A stretch of DNA of 64,000 nt from IMG/VR virus record IMGVR_UViG_3300046804_004104, positions 1-64,000 of that record; one strand, 5' to 3'. The first letter of the stretch is position 1, and the number at the start of each line of letters is the position of its first letter. The notes beneath the pieces were generated by a model. It searched no databases. It was given only the letters and a program-made list of their open reading frames with translations, and was not told the origin of the DNA. Made by a program: the position numbers and the translations under genes. Shown piece by piece: positions 55,827 through 64,000 of this stretch. The DNA is from a virus.

Positions 55827-56876
55827 ATGATCTCAAATTATTTTTACCACGAAATATTGAGAAAGACCATAGTGGCTTTCGGTACTCTTTTTAATAATAT
55901 TCAAATCAAGCATAAAGATAATGCAGGAGATGATTTCAGTATTATTACAGTTCCAATTGCTTATGGTCCTGTTCAAAAATTCTTAGCAAGAATCGAGCAA
56001 GTTCCAGATTTAAAAAAGAGAGTTGCAATCACCCTTCCTAGAATGTCTTTTGAAATGACTGGGATTTCTTATGATTCTGGTAGAAAATCTTCTACTATGC
56101 AAACTTTTAAAGCTTTAGATCAGGCAAACAATGAACTAACAAAAGTTTTTATGCCTGTTCCATATAATGTTAATTTTAGACTTTCAATAATGTCTAAACT
56201 GAATGAGGATGCTTTGCAAGTTGTAGAACAAATATTACCTTATTTTCAACCACATTTTAATTTAACTGTAGACTTGGTTTCTAGTATTGGTGAAAAAAGA
56301 GATATTCCAATGATTCTTGAAAGAATTTCAATGGATGATCAATATGAAGGTGACTTTACGACAAGAAGAGTTTTGGTGTACACACTAGATTTCGTTGCTA
56401 AGACTTATCTATTCGGACCAGTTGGAACACCAAATGATGCATTGATCAAACAGGTTCAAGTTGATTATTATACCAATACAAATAGAGTTAATGCATCTAG
56501 ACAATTAAGATATGTTGCAGAAGCTAGGGCATTAAAAGATTATAATAACGATGAAACTACTCAAATTACTGAAGATATCTCTGAAGATATAACTCAATTT
56601 GATGTTGTCGATGGATCAGTTTTACTTGAAAAAACATATATTATGATTGATTCCGAATCTATGTTTATTCGTAAGATTTCTGGAAATACTCTGACCGTAA
56701 CTAGAGGTCAAGATAATACTCCTATTACATCACATACAGCAGGAACTGCACTCAATGTAATTAATGATGCTGACGATGAATTAATTGATCTTGATGATGA
56801 CTTTGGATTTAGTGAATCTCGTTATGAATTTGGAGATGGTAAAGTTTATAGTACTACTAAAGGAATTGATCTATGA
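55827..56876 (+). CDS. 15: gp15 tail completion/sheath stabiliser, 349 aa
   Basis: SNYFYHEILRKTIVAFGTLF then FNNIQIKHKD, VPIAYGPVQKFLARIEQVPD, ITLPRMSFEMTGISYD and FMPVPYNVNFRLSIMSKLNE are the conserved gp15 segments, followed by GDFTTRRVLVYTLDFVAKTY. T4 gp15 has 272 residues and caps the contracted sheath and tube where the tail meets the neck. From about residue 260 there is a C-terminal extension with the module ILLEKTYIMIDSES-like strand (LLEKTYIMIDSESMFIRKIS), NTLTVTRGQDNTPI and SHTAGTAL. That module also appears in the two largest baseplate proteins. The end is acidic. The stop overlaps the gp16 start as ATGA. Confidence 0.9.
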   Translation: MISNYFYHEILRKTIVAFGTLFNNIQIKHKDNAGDDFSIITVPIAYGPVQKFLARIEQVPDLKKRVAITLPRMSFEMTGISYDSGRKSSTMQTFKALDQANNELTKVFMPVPYNVNFRLSIMSKLNEDALQVVEQILPYFQPHFNLTVDLVSSIGEKRDIPMILERISMDDQYEGDFTTRRVLVYTLDFVAKTYLFGPVGTPNDALIKQVQVDYYTNTNRVNASRQLRYVAEARALKDYNNDETTQITEDISEDITQFDVVDGSVLLEKTYIMIDSESMFIRKISGNTLTVTRGQDNTPITSHTAGTALNVINDADDELIDLDDDFGFSESRYEFGDGKVYSTTKGIDL

Positions 56877-57301
56877 GTTTTGAAGATATTGATAAAGCTT
56901 TGAATATTGAAACAACCCCAATTAAATCTGAAATTGTTAAAAGTGAACCTACTGCGATTAAACCTGCAGAATCTCTAGATCAAATTCAAAAAGATTATGA
57001 ATATTCTAGAGGTCAACTCTACTCCATTATTGAAAAGGGTCAAGAGGCAATTAATGGAATCCTAGAACTTGCACAAGAATCTGATTCTCCAAGAGCTTAT
57101 GAGGTTGCTGGACAACTGATTAAAAATGTTGGAGATGTTACAGACAAACTCCTGGATCTTCAAAAGAAAATGAAAGATATTAATCAGGAACAAAAAGGAT
57201 CTGCACCAACCAATGTCACCAATAATGCGGTATTTTTAGGATCTACTGCAGAACTTCAAAAGTTCTTAAAGAGTTCAATGAATCAAGATCTATCTAAATA
57301 A
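56873..57301 (+). CDS. 16: gp16 small terminase subunit, 142 aa
   Basis: A helical protein with the conserved core QKDYEYSRGQLY, IIEKGQEAINGILELAQ and PRAYEVAGQLIKNVGDVTDK, and the C-terminal NNAVFLGSTAELQKFLK found in gp16 of T4-like marine phages. T4 gp16 has 164 residues. It forms a ring that recognises DNA and regulates the gp17 motor. The start overlaps the gp15 stop by four bases. In T4, genes 16 and 17 adjoin; here two genes lie between them. Confidence 0.9.
   Translation: MSFEDIDKALNIETTPIKSEIVKSEPTAIKPAESLDQIQKDYEYSRGQLYSIIEKGQEAINGILELAQESDSPRAYEVAGQLIKNVGDVTDKLLDLQKKMKDINQEQKGSAPTNVTNNAVFLGSTAELQKFLKSSMNQDLSK
57293..57300 (+). promoter_or_regulatory. Late-promoter-like TCTAAATA
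   Basis: TCTAAATA lies at the end of gp16, 24 bases before the ATG of the 678-residue gene. It belongs to the weaker CTAAATA group and may give the insert genes and gp17 their own promoter. Confidence 0.4.
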
Positions 57302-57324
57302 AAATAGGAAACTTATAAAAATAA

Positions 57325-59361
57325 ATGGATAAACTCACCTTTAAAGAGTGGTCTATTCTTTCAGACCTACAAACAATTGCACCTCTTGGAGAGGACTTTG
57401 AGTTTTCCATGGCTCGTGGAGAACTTAAAACTGCAAAGTCGGCCATTAGTAGATTGATGAAGCACCTAAATGGTGAAGGTGATTTAGAAGCATGGGTTCA
57501 ATCAAAAATTACTAAGGCTGCAGAGTATCTTGATACAGTAGCTGACCACATGGATGGTGGTGAAGATGATACTAAAAGATTTTCAAAAAAAGAAGTAAAA
57601 GAAGGTTTCAAAGGCCATAAGTCGGTAGAAGAAATATCAAAAAAGCATAAAGTATCCCCATCATTAATCCAAAAACAACTTGAGATGGGGATGAAAGTTG
57701 AACATGAACATACTACAGATAATGATGAGGCAATGGATATTGCATTGCAGCATTTAGATGAAATTCCAAATTACTACTCCAAACTTAAAAAGATGGAGAA
57801 AGTAAAGGAAGATTGGTCAGAAAAATATAAGAAGTCCATTGATTGTGATAATCCAAAAGGATTTTCTCAGAGAGCTCATTGTCAAGGTCGTAAAAAAAGA
57901 ATGAAAGAATCTGTTGAGATTCTAGATGCTGATGGAAATCTTTTTGCAACTATTATTGACATCATCAAGGGTAGCGATTATAAATTTAAAAGTTTTACTC
58001 AACCAGTATCAGAAAAATGTTGGGATGGATACAAACAAGTAGGAATGAAAAAGAAAGGTGAAAAGGTAGTTCCTAATTGTGTGAAGGAGGATTCTATTGA
58101 TGAAAACAAGAGTGGTGATAGTTCTTTGCATGACTGGTTTACTAAGAGTCGCTCTTCTGATGGCACCCCTGGTTGGGTTCAATTGGGTGGTAAACACGCA
58201 GGAGAACCCTGTGCAAAACAACCAGGACAAACAACCAAACCAAAGTGTGGTTCAAGTAAAATGAAAGCAGACCTCTCCGATAAGGAAGAGGAGAGTGCAT
58301 TCCGTCGTAAGAATCAGGAAGATCCAAATCCCGATAGAAAGGGTAAAGCAAAGATGGTTGCGACTGAAGAAAATACTCCCATTTTCCCCATTAAAGAACC
58401 TGGTGTAAAAAGAAGTAGTGAATCACATCCACGACATAATATTGGATTTCCACATGGAACGGCAATAAAATATGCTACTCTACTTAGAAAAAGAAAAGAA
58501 AAACCCGCAAAAGAATATGAAAAAAAAGGTGAAAAGAAAAAAAAAGTTGATGCTGCACAAAAACATTTAGATAGAATTTATAAGGTATTTGAGGAAAAAA
58601 AATCTGATTCAAAAGATGCATGTTATTCAAAGGTAAAATCTCGTTATAAAGTTTGGCCATCCGCATATGCATCTGGAGCTCTAGTTAAGTGTCGTAAAGT
58701 TGGTGCAAAGAACTGGGGCACTAAATCTGAAAACATGAGTTATAGTGATACTGATGATTTAGACAATAAAGATAGAATAGCAGTTCGTGATACACATCTC
58801 CATTCACATAAAGATTCGATCAGATATTGTCCTATGTGTCAAAGGAATGAAAAGGCGGCAGAATGTAAATATGGAGAAAAATATTGGAAAATGTTTTCTA
58901 CATTGACACAATTCCATCCAAAAGAGTTTAGTATTGCAAAAGTACATCCAGCAAATGAAGATGTAAGTTTTGAAATCGGTGCAGGACACAGACAAGCACA
59001 AAGACAAGCAAAGATCAGAAATCTTGCAACAGGAACAACAAATAAAGGTGAAAAGGATGCAGCAATGAGAAAACTTTCTGGACCATCTTTACCTCTTGCG
59101 GATTCTGTAATTAATCCAGGACAAATTACGAACGAGGACTATCAACGGATACAATCTACTGGTAATGTTTATACTATACTCTTCTCATGGAGAGGTAGAC
59201 CAATGATGAATCTTCAACTCTTCTTCCCAAATATGAAGAGACCCTCTAAAGATGAAGTAAAAACGGAAATTGAGAAGTTCTATCCAGGCGCAGTTATAAT
59301 GCAGTGGTATCCAAGTCCTACTGATCCATCTAAACCAATTGTAGTTATTCAAGGTAAATGA
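57325..59361 (+). CDS. Multi-module Cys-containing protein between terminase genes, 678 aa
   Basis: It is a string of short modules joined by charged linkers. Residues 1-80 have LKTAKSAISRLMKHLNGEG and LEAWVQSKITKAAEYLDTVA, a segment common in cyanophage virion-operon proteins. Residues 85-160 (KHKVSPSLIQKQLEMGMKVE, EHEHTTDNDEAMDIALQHL) resemble DUF5661. Residues 173-193 have DCDNPKGFSQRAHCQGRKKR and 231-255 have CWDGYKQVGMKKKGEKVVPN. Residues 270-345 (DWFTKSRSSDGTPGWVQLGG, then CAKQPGQTTKPKC) resemble DUF5872. Residues 428-468 have DACYSKVKSRYKVWPSAYAS, 500-521 have YCPMCQRNEKAAECKYGEKY, and 598-678 form a mixed alpha/beta end. Cysteine pairs suggest small metal sites. Such mosaics resemble polyvalent proteins injected with phage DNA. 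Function is unknown. Confidence 0.75.
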   Translation: MDKLTFKEWSILSDLQTIAPLGEDFEFSMARGELKTAKSAISRLMKHLNGEGDLEAWVQSKITKAAEYLDTVADHMDGGEDDTKRFSKKEVKEGFKGHKSVEEISKKHKVSPSLIQKQLEMGMKVEHEHTTDNDEAMDIALQHLDEIPNYYSKLKKMEKVKEDWSEKYKKSIDCDNPKGFSQRAHCQGRKKRMKESVEILDADGNLFATIIDIIKGSDYKFKSFTQPVSEKCWDGYKQVGMKKKGEKVVPNCVKEDSIDENKSGDSSLHDWFTKSRSSDGTPGWVQLGGKHAGEPCAKQPGQTTKPKCGSSKMKADLSDKEEESAFRRKNQEDPNPDRKGKAKMVATEENTPIFPIKEPGVKRSSESHPRHNIGFPHGTAIKYATLLRKRKEKPAKEYEKKGEKKKKVDAAQKHLDRIYKVFEEKKSDSKDACYSKVKSRYKVWPSAYASGALVKCRKVGAKNWGTKSENMSYSDTDDLDNKDRIAVRDTHLHSHKDSIRYCPMCQRNEKAAECKYGEKYWKMFSTLTQFHPKEFSIAKVHPANEDVSFEIGAGHRQAQRQAKIRNLATGTTNKGEKDAAMRKLSGPSLPLADSVINPGQITNEDYQRIQSTGNVYTILFSWRGRPMMNLQLFFPNMKRPSKDEVKTEIEKFYPGAVIMQWYPSPTDPSKPIVVIQGK

Positions 59362-59362
59362 A

Positions 59363-59539
59363 ATGTCAATTGATCCTGACGATATTAAATTAACTGATAT
59401 CAATAAAATGCTCGTTTATGAACAACAGGCAAGAATTATAGATAAATTAGATGGAGAAGAGGCAAGGCAATTTGCAAAAGCTTATTGCAAACTATTTCTA
59501 CAACAACAGGAAGCGGTAGCAAATTTAGCAAAATTATAA
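59363..59539 (+). CDS. Small helical protein before gp17, 58 aa
   Basis: A 58-residue protein starting MSIDPDDIKLTDINKMLVYE, then a QQARIIDKLDGEEARQFAKA helix and an AYCKLFLQQQEAVANLAKL tail. Three amphipathic helices are predicted. I recognise a family of short proteins with a D-I/L-N-K-x-x-x-YEQ pattern directly before gp17 in cyanomyoviruses, of unknown function. It begins one base after the 678-residue gene and ends nine bases before gp17. The conserved place suggests a link to packaging. Confidence 0.7.
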   Translation: MSIDPDDIKLTDINKMLVYEQQARIIDKLDGEEARQFAKAYCKLFLQQQEAVANLAKL

Positions 59540-59548
59540 TTTTATAAT

Positions 59549-61198
59549 ATGAGTGATCAGGTATATCTTGGTAATCCCAATCTTAAGAAGGCTAATGTAG
59601 CCGTAGAATTTACACAGGAACAAATTCTTGAATTTGTCAGATGCAAGAATGATCCTGTGTATTTTGCTAAAAATTACATCAAGATTGTTTCACTGGATTA
59701 TGGTGAGATACCATTTAAGATGTATCCTTTTCAGGAGAAGTTGATCAATAATTTCCATAATAACCGATTCAATATTTGTAGAATGCCTCGTCAGACAGGT
59801 AAATCTACAACTTGTGTTTCATATTTGTTACATTATGCGGTATTCAATGATAATGTCAACATAGCTATTCTAGCCAACAAGGCATCCACTGCACAGGATC
59901 TACTCAGTAGATTACAATTTGCATATGAGAAACTGCCAAAGTGGATGCAACAAGGTATTGTATCATGGAATAAAAGATCGTTAGAACTAGAAAATGGTTC
60001 CAAAATTATCGCAGCGTCTACTTCTGCATCTGCTGTCCGAGGCGGATCATATAATGTCATCTTTTTGGACGAATTCGCGTTCATCCCAAATCACATTGCT
60101 GATGAATTCTTTGCCTCTGTTTATCCTACTATTTCGTCAGGCCAAAGCACAAAAGTCTTGATTGTTTCTACCCCAAAGGGTATGAATCACTTCTATCGTA
60201 TCTGGCACGATGCGGAAAGAGGTAAAAATGAATACATACCCACTGATGTTCATTGGTCTGAGGTTCCTGGTAGAGATGAGAAGTGGAAAGCCCAGACCAT
60301 TGCAAACACATCTGAACAGCAGTTCAAGGTTGAGTTTGAGTGCGAATTCTTAGGATCTGTTGATACTCTTGTATCTGCAGCAAAACTCAGATCCTTAGTC
60401 TATGATGATCCGATTAAATCCAATGCAGGTTTAGACATCTATGAAGAACCTCAAAAGGATCATAATTATGTTTTAACGGTAGATGTAGCTCGTGGTGTAG
60501 AAAAAGACTATTCAGCATTTACTATTTGCGATACAACAGCATTTCCATATCGTCTTGTAGCAAAATACAGAGACAATCAAATCAAACCGATGTTGTTTCC
60601 TAGTATCATCAAAGATCTTGCAGTTGCTTATAATAAAGCATACATTCTTGTGGAAGTTAACGATATTGGAGAACAAGTTGGTCAGATTCTCCATATGGAT
60701 TTGGAGTACGATAATGTCTTAATGTGTACGATGAGAGGTCGTGCAGGACAACTAGTTGGTCAGGGATTTTCTGGAAAGAAATCTCAGATGGGAGTTAAGA
60801 TGTCCAAAAATGTCAAAAAGATTGGATGCATGAATCTTAAGACATTAATCGAAGGTGATAAACTCATCATTAAGGATTATGATACTATTAGTGAACTAAC
60901 AACCTTTATTCAAAAGTCAAATTCTTTTGAAGCGGAAGATGGTTGTAATGATGACCTTGCAATGTGTCTGGTAATTTTTGCGTGGTTAATTGCACAACCA
61001 TATTTTAAAGAAATGACGGACAATGATGTCCGTAAAAGATTATATGAAGAACAGAAGAATCAAATTGAACAGGACATGGCTCCATTTGGTTTTATTTCTG
61101 ATGGTTTAGATGGTGGTGAAAGTTTTGTAGATGGAGATGGAGATCGTTGGCATATTGATGAATATGGCGATAGATCATTTATGTGGGATTATAGATAA
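59549..61198 (+). CDS. 17: gp17 large terminase subunit (ATPase and nuclease), 549 aa
   Basis: The ATPase domain has MPRQTGKSTTC (Walker A RQTGKST 81-87), VIFLDEFAFI (Walker B D174-E175) and IVSTPKG (coupling motif 206-209). The nuclease domain has LTVDVARGVEKDYSAF with D312 and D320, ILVEVNDIGEQVG with E369 and DGCNDDLAM with D468-D469. These match the metal-binding D401, D409, E458 and D542 of T4 gp17. T4 gp17 has 610 residues. It docks on the portal, pumps DNA into the head and cuts concatemers. There is no intron or frameshift. The stop overlaps the next ATG by one base. Confidence 0.95.
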   Translation: MSDQVYLGNPNLKKANVAVEFTQEQILEFVRCKNDPVYFAKNYIKIVSLDYGEIPFKMYPFQEKLINNFHNNRFNICRMPRQTGKSTTCVSYLLHYAVFNDNVNIAILANKASTAQDLLSRLQFAYEKLPKWMQQGIVSWNKRSLELENGSKIIAASTSASAVRGGSYNVIFLDEFAFIPNHIADEFFASVYPTISSGQSTKVLIVSTPKGMNHFYRIWHDAERGKNEYIPTDVHWSEVPGRDEKWKAQTIANTSEQQFKVEFECEFLGSVDTLVSAAKLRSLVYDDPIKSNAGLDIYEEPQKDHNYVLTVDVARGVEKDYSAFTICDTTAFPYRLVAKYRDNQIKPMLFPSIIKDLAVAYNKAYILVEVNDIGEQVGQILHMDLEYDNVLMCTMRGRAGQLVGQGFSGKKSQMGVKMSKNVKKIGCMNLKTLIEGDKLIIKDYDTISELTTFIQKSNSFEAEDGCNDDLAMCLVIFAWLIAQPYFKEMTDNDVRKRLYEEQKNQIEQDMAPFGFISDGLDGGESFVDGDGDRWHIDEYGDRSFMWDYR

Positions 61199-61428
61199 TG
61201 GACTTTGATGATCAGTTTGAATTAGAACACTTATTTCTTACTGAAAGGAAATGTAGGGTTTGTGGGCAAACTAAAGATCTTATAGATGGATTTTACTTAA
61301 CCCGTAAAGGTAGAGGTGATATAGCGTCTGCATATTCTTATGAATGTAAGTTATGTACTATTTTTAGAATAAAGAATAGTAGAAAAATAAAAATTACTCA
61401 TCATAAATGGGAATATCCTGACTGGTAG
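61198..61428 (+). CDS. Small zinc-ribbon-like protein, 76 aa
   Basis: Two C-x2-C pairs (RKCRVCGQTKDL and YECKLCTIF) about 30 residues apart, with KxxxDGFYLTRKGRG between them, are a typical four-Cys zinc-ribbon layout. A basic C-terminal tail KNSRKIKITHHKWEYPDW follows. Proteins of this type, often near HNH endonuclease genes, are common in cyanophages and are thought to bind nucleic acid. The ATG overlaps the gp17 stop by one base, so it is probably co-translated with the large terminase. No HNH motif is present. A role near packaging is inference. Confidence 0.7.
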   Translation: MDFDDQFELEHLFLTERKCRVCGQTKDLIDGFYLTRKGRGDIASAYSYECKLCTIFRIKNSRKIKITHHKWEYPDW

Positions 61429-61468
61429 GTTGTTCATTAGCGATTTCCCCATTATAAAGTAAGCAAAT

Positions 61469-61476
61469 AATAAATA
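61469..61476 (+). promoter_or_regulatory. Late promoter AATAAATA before gp18
   Basis: AATAAATA lies 37 bases before the gp18 ATG. It is nested in CAAATA-ATAAA... -TATTTG (61464-61480), a 6-bp inverted repeat around the promoter. Seven of eight bases match the T4 late motif. gp18 is a major structural protein in T4, so a dedicated late promoter is expected. Confidence 0.65.
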
Positions 61477-61512
61477 TTTGTAGTCAAGTTGAAACTCTTT
61501 AGAGGGAAAGAC

Positions 61513-63924
61513 ATGTCGCTAAACTTAGTATCACCAGGCATAAAGGTCAGAGAGATTGATCTTACTGTAGGCAGAATAGATGCAGTAAACGAACAAATCG
61601 GGGCCTTTGTCGGACCTTTCCAAAAGGGTCCAGTAGATGTTCCCGTTCTTGTCGAAACGGAAAAGGATTTATTAAACACATTTGGTAAACCATTAAACAA
61701 TGACAATCAGTACGAGTACTGGTTGACTGCATCTTCATATCTTTCATATGGAGGAGTATTAAGAGTAATTAGATCCGACTCTTCTTTATTGAAAAATGCA
61801 AACTATCCGGTATCCTCTCCAGTTAGTTTAAAAATCAAAAATCAAGAAGACTATAATAATAACTACGCATCTGCAACAGATTGGATTTTTGCTTCTAAAG
61901 ATCCAGGATCATGGGCAAATGGATTAAAAGTTTGCACAATCGATAATGCAGCAGATCAAAGAGTTGCTATCGGTACTTATGGTATTTCTGCTGGATATGC
62001 AATAACTTGCGGAATTTCGACCAGTTATGCATCTGCTTCTGGCACTGTAGAAACTTTTAATGGATTTGTTAAGGGAATAGTAACTAAAGTCAATAAAAAT
62101 AATATCGATGTTAAAATTGTTAGTTTGCATAATATAGATACCGGAGTATCTACTGAGGCATCTTATAGTTCTTCTGGATTAGGAAGAATTCTTGGAGGAT
62201 CTTTCCAGTATTGGCAAATTTTTGATAATGTTGGTACTGCTACATCACTGGAGAAGTTTAGACTCGATAACAATGCTACTGTGGGAGTAGGATCAACTGT
62301 GGTTACTGTCCCAACAGAATTGACTAGTATTGTTCAAGCGAATAGTTTGATTTCTGTTGGAGATTTAATCCAAACTCTAAATGGAGCTTTATCTGCAAGA
62401 GTTACTGGAATTAGTACGGGTCAAATTTTACTGGATAGTACTTCTCCAATTTCTTTTGCATCAACAACATTGGTTGTTAGATATACAAGAAATGTTTTAG
62501 ATCAGACAACAAATAAAGGTGAAGGTCTTTTCACAAAAGCAGACAACACTGCTATTGATTGGTATGAGCAACAGACTTTGGGATTAACAAATAATGTAAT
62601 TTATTGGAAATCAATTGCACCAAAACCAGGAACATCTCAGTATGCTAAAGAAAGAGGTGGAAAAAATGATGAGATTCATGTTGTCGTTGTTGATGATACT
62701 GGATCCGTAACTGGAGTTTCTGGAAATATTCTAGAAAAATATACAAATTTAAGTAAGGGATTTGATGCAAAGATTTCTCCATCGGAAAACATTTATTATA
62801 AAAACTACTTAGCAAATACTTCTGCTTATGTGTTTGCTGGAACTAGCGATGCTCTATCTGGAAATAGTTTCACTACTCTTACTGGATATACTCAGACTAG
62901 TGGTGGCACTATTGCTTGGGGACAAAATTGCACGGGTGTAAATTTTGGTTCCTCGGGAAATAAATCTTATACTTTAAGCGGTGGATATGACTATTCTTCA
63001 GGATCTGGAGGAATGTCAATTTCATTATCTGATGTACTAAATTCATATGAAATTTTTAGAAATCCAGCAGAGTATGATGTTAATTTCTTAATTGCTGGTC
63101 CAGATGGAGGAAGTACTGTATTTGAAGCTCAAGCAAAAGCTAATAGACTAATAGATATTGCAGAGTCAAGAAAAGATTGTATTGCTTGCATCTCCCCAAG
63201 AAGATCTGGAATTATTGGTGTATCAAATAGCGATACTCAAACCACTAACATTATTAATTTCTTTGATTCCGTCACATCTTCTTCTTATGCAGTATTTGAT
63301 TCTGGTTATAAGTATATGTTTGATAGATTCAATAATGAGTTCAGATATATTCCATTAAACGGAGATATTGCTGGACTTATGGCGAGAACATCTATTAATA
63401 ACTATGCTTGGTTCTCTCCAGCTGGAGCTTCGAGAGGTGTAATAAACAACGCTATCAAACTTGCATATAATCCATCTCAACCACAAAGAGATCTTCTCTA
63501 TCCTAAGAGAATTAACCCAGTAATCTTCTCCCCAGGTGCAGGAATCATTCTCTTTGGAGACAAGACTGGACTTTCAGTTGCAAGTGCATTTGATAGAATT
63601 AATGTTCGTCGCCTGTTCTTAACGGTTGAAGATACGATTTCTAGAGCTGCTAAGGCACAACTCTTTGAATTCAATGATGTTATTACAAGATCAAACTTCG
63701 TAAATATTGTTGAACCATATCTCCGTGATGTTAAGTCAAAGAGAGGAATCACAGATTTCTTAGTTGTTTGCGATGAATCAAATAATACTCCAGATGTGAT
63801 TGACGCAAATCAATTTAGGGCTGATATTTTCATCAAACCTGCAAGATCAATTAACTTTATTGGTCTCACTTTTGTTGCTAATAGAACTGGTATTAGCTTT
63901 GAAGAGGTTGTTGGAACCGTTTAA
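61513..63924 (+). CDS. 18: gp18 tail sheath protein, 803 aa
   Basis: The ATG at 61513 is chosen because AGAGGG lies six bases upstream and the product then begins MSLNLVSPGIKVREIDLTVG, the usual gp18 N-terminus. A TTG eight codons earlier is not favoured. FVGPFQKGPVDVPVLVETEK and YWLTASSYLSYGGVLRVIRS follow. The C-terminal sheath domain has RLFLTVEDTISRAAKAQLFE, FNDVITRSNFVN and RSINFIGLTFVANRTGISFE. T4 gp18 has 659 residues; the extra length lies in the surface-exposed middle (about residues 120-560), with GIxTG/VGVGS-type low-complexity strands like those of the giant proteins. gp18 polymerises around the tube and contracts on infection. Confidence 0.95.
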   Translation: MSLNLVSPGIKVREIDLTVGRIDAVNEQIGAFVGPFQKGPVDVPVLVETEKDLLNTFGKPLNNDNQYEYWLTASSYLSYGGVLRVIRSDSSLLKNANYPVSSPVSLKIKNQEDYNNNYASATDWIFASKDPGSWANGLKVCTIDNAADQRVAIGTYGISAGYAITCGISTSYASASGTVETFNGFVKGIVTKVNKNNIDVKIVSLHNIDTGVSTEASYSSSGLGRILGGSFQYWQIFDNVGTATSLEKFRLDNNATVGVGSTVVTVPTELTSIVQANSLISVGDLIQTLNGALSARVTGISTGQILLDSTSPISFASTTLVVRYTRNVLDQTTNKGEGLFTKADNTAIDWYEQQTLGLTNNVIYWKSIAPKPGTSQYAKERGGKNDEIHVVVVDDTGSVTGVSGNILEKYTNLSKGFDAKISPSENIYYKNYLANTSAYVFAGTSDALSGNSFTTLTGYTQTSGGTIAWGQNCTGVNFGSSGNKSYTLSGGYDYSSGSGGMSISLSDVLNSYEIFRNPAEYDVNFLIAGPDGGSTVFEAQAKANRLIDIAESRKDCIACISPRRSGIIGVSNSDTQTTNIINFFDSVTSSSYAVFDSGYKYMFDRFNNEFRYIPLNGDIAGLMARTSINNYAWFSPAGASRGVINNAIKLAYNPSQPQRDLLYPKRINPVIFSPGAGIILFGDKTGLSVASAFDRINVRRLFLTVEDTISRAAKAQLFEFNDVITRSNFVNIVEPYLRDVKSKRGITDFLVVCDESNNTPDVIDANQFRADIFIKPARSINFIGLTFVANRTGISFEEVVGTV

Positions 63925-63961
63925 TTTTTCAAAACATCAATCCCTACAGAGGTAAAAACAA

Positions 63962-64000
63962 ATGGCATTTTCAAATACTCCAAGTTTTAGCTCCAGAACT
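63962..64000 (+). CDS. 19: Start of gp19 tail tube protein (partial, presumed)
   Basis: Thirteen codons (MAFSNTPSFSSRT) before the right edge. AGAGG lies nine bases before the ATG, as expected for a highly expressed gene. In T4-like phages the tail tube gene 19 follows gene 18, and short Ser-rich openings are usual. The identification rests on position, not on sequence. Confidence 0.55.
   Translation, partial: MAFSNTPSFSSRT

Noticed and set aside
61489-61512. Upstream TTG start for gp18
   Set aside because: The ATG at 61513 has a well-spaced AGAGGG and gives the usual sheath N-terminus.

Overview
The window is a stretch of the genome of a T4-like marine myovirus, most like the cyanophage (Kyanoviridae-type) lineage. 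The evidence is the late-gene order gp25-gp6-giant protein-gp8-DUF4815-type protein, followed much later by gp13-gp14-gp15-gp16-gp17-gp18-gp19. It is supported by TATAAATA/CTAAATA-type late promoters between genes, AT-rich composition, and several small proteins and a glycosyltransferase that I recognise as cyanomyovirus-conserved. The host cannot be read from this window: there is no photosynthesis gene, tRNA or integrase here. All convincing genes are on the + strand, tightly packed, often with 1-4 base stop/start overlaps.

Layout. (1) 1-691: the end of an unrecognised gene, a small orphan gene and a relatively GC-rich 280-base gap with a probable terminator. (2) 692-6947: an accessory module with a 2OG-Fe(II) oxygenase-like protein, an unknown protein translationally coupled to a hexapeptide-repeat acyltransferase, a GT-A glycosyltransferase, a NodU/CmcH-type carbamoyltransferase and several small conserved proteins. 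It looks like a small-molecule, glycan or nucleotide modification set. (3) 6988-34541: baseplate genes gp25, gp6, a 4598-residue protein in the gp7 position, gp8, a 2504-residue DUF4815-type protein and four smaller virion proteins, closed by a strong terminator at 34576. (4) 34648-52112: host-recognition apparatus. It holds a 1338-residue repeat protein, a 3442-residue fibre ending in a self-cleaving S74 chaperone, small tip or assembly proteins and three tandem paralogues. (5) 52127-53495: two further 2OG-Fe(II) oxygenase-like genes. (6) 53533-64000: neck, packaging and tail genes gp13, gp14, gp15, gp16, a 678-residue multi-module protein, a small protein, gp17, a zinc-ribbon protein, gp18 and the start of the presumed gp19.

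The four largest genes cover about 35.7 kb, more than half of the window. They and several core proteins (gp8, gp14, gp15) share recurring sequence modules, so expansion seems to have come from shuffling a few beta-rich repeat types across the baseplate, neck and fibres. The most interesting regulatory feature is upstream of gp13. There a late promoter lies on the 5' arm of a hairpin that looks like both a terminator and a Shine-Dalgarno mask, an arrangement that would let only true late transcripts express gp13.

All family assignments are from reading the sequence. No database search was run.
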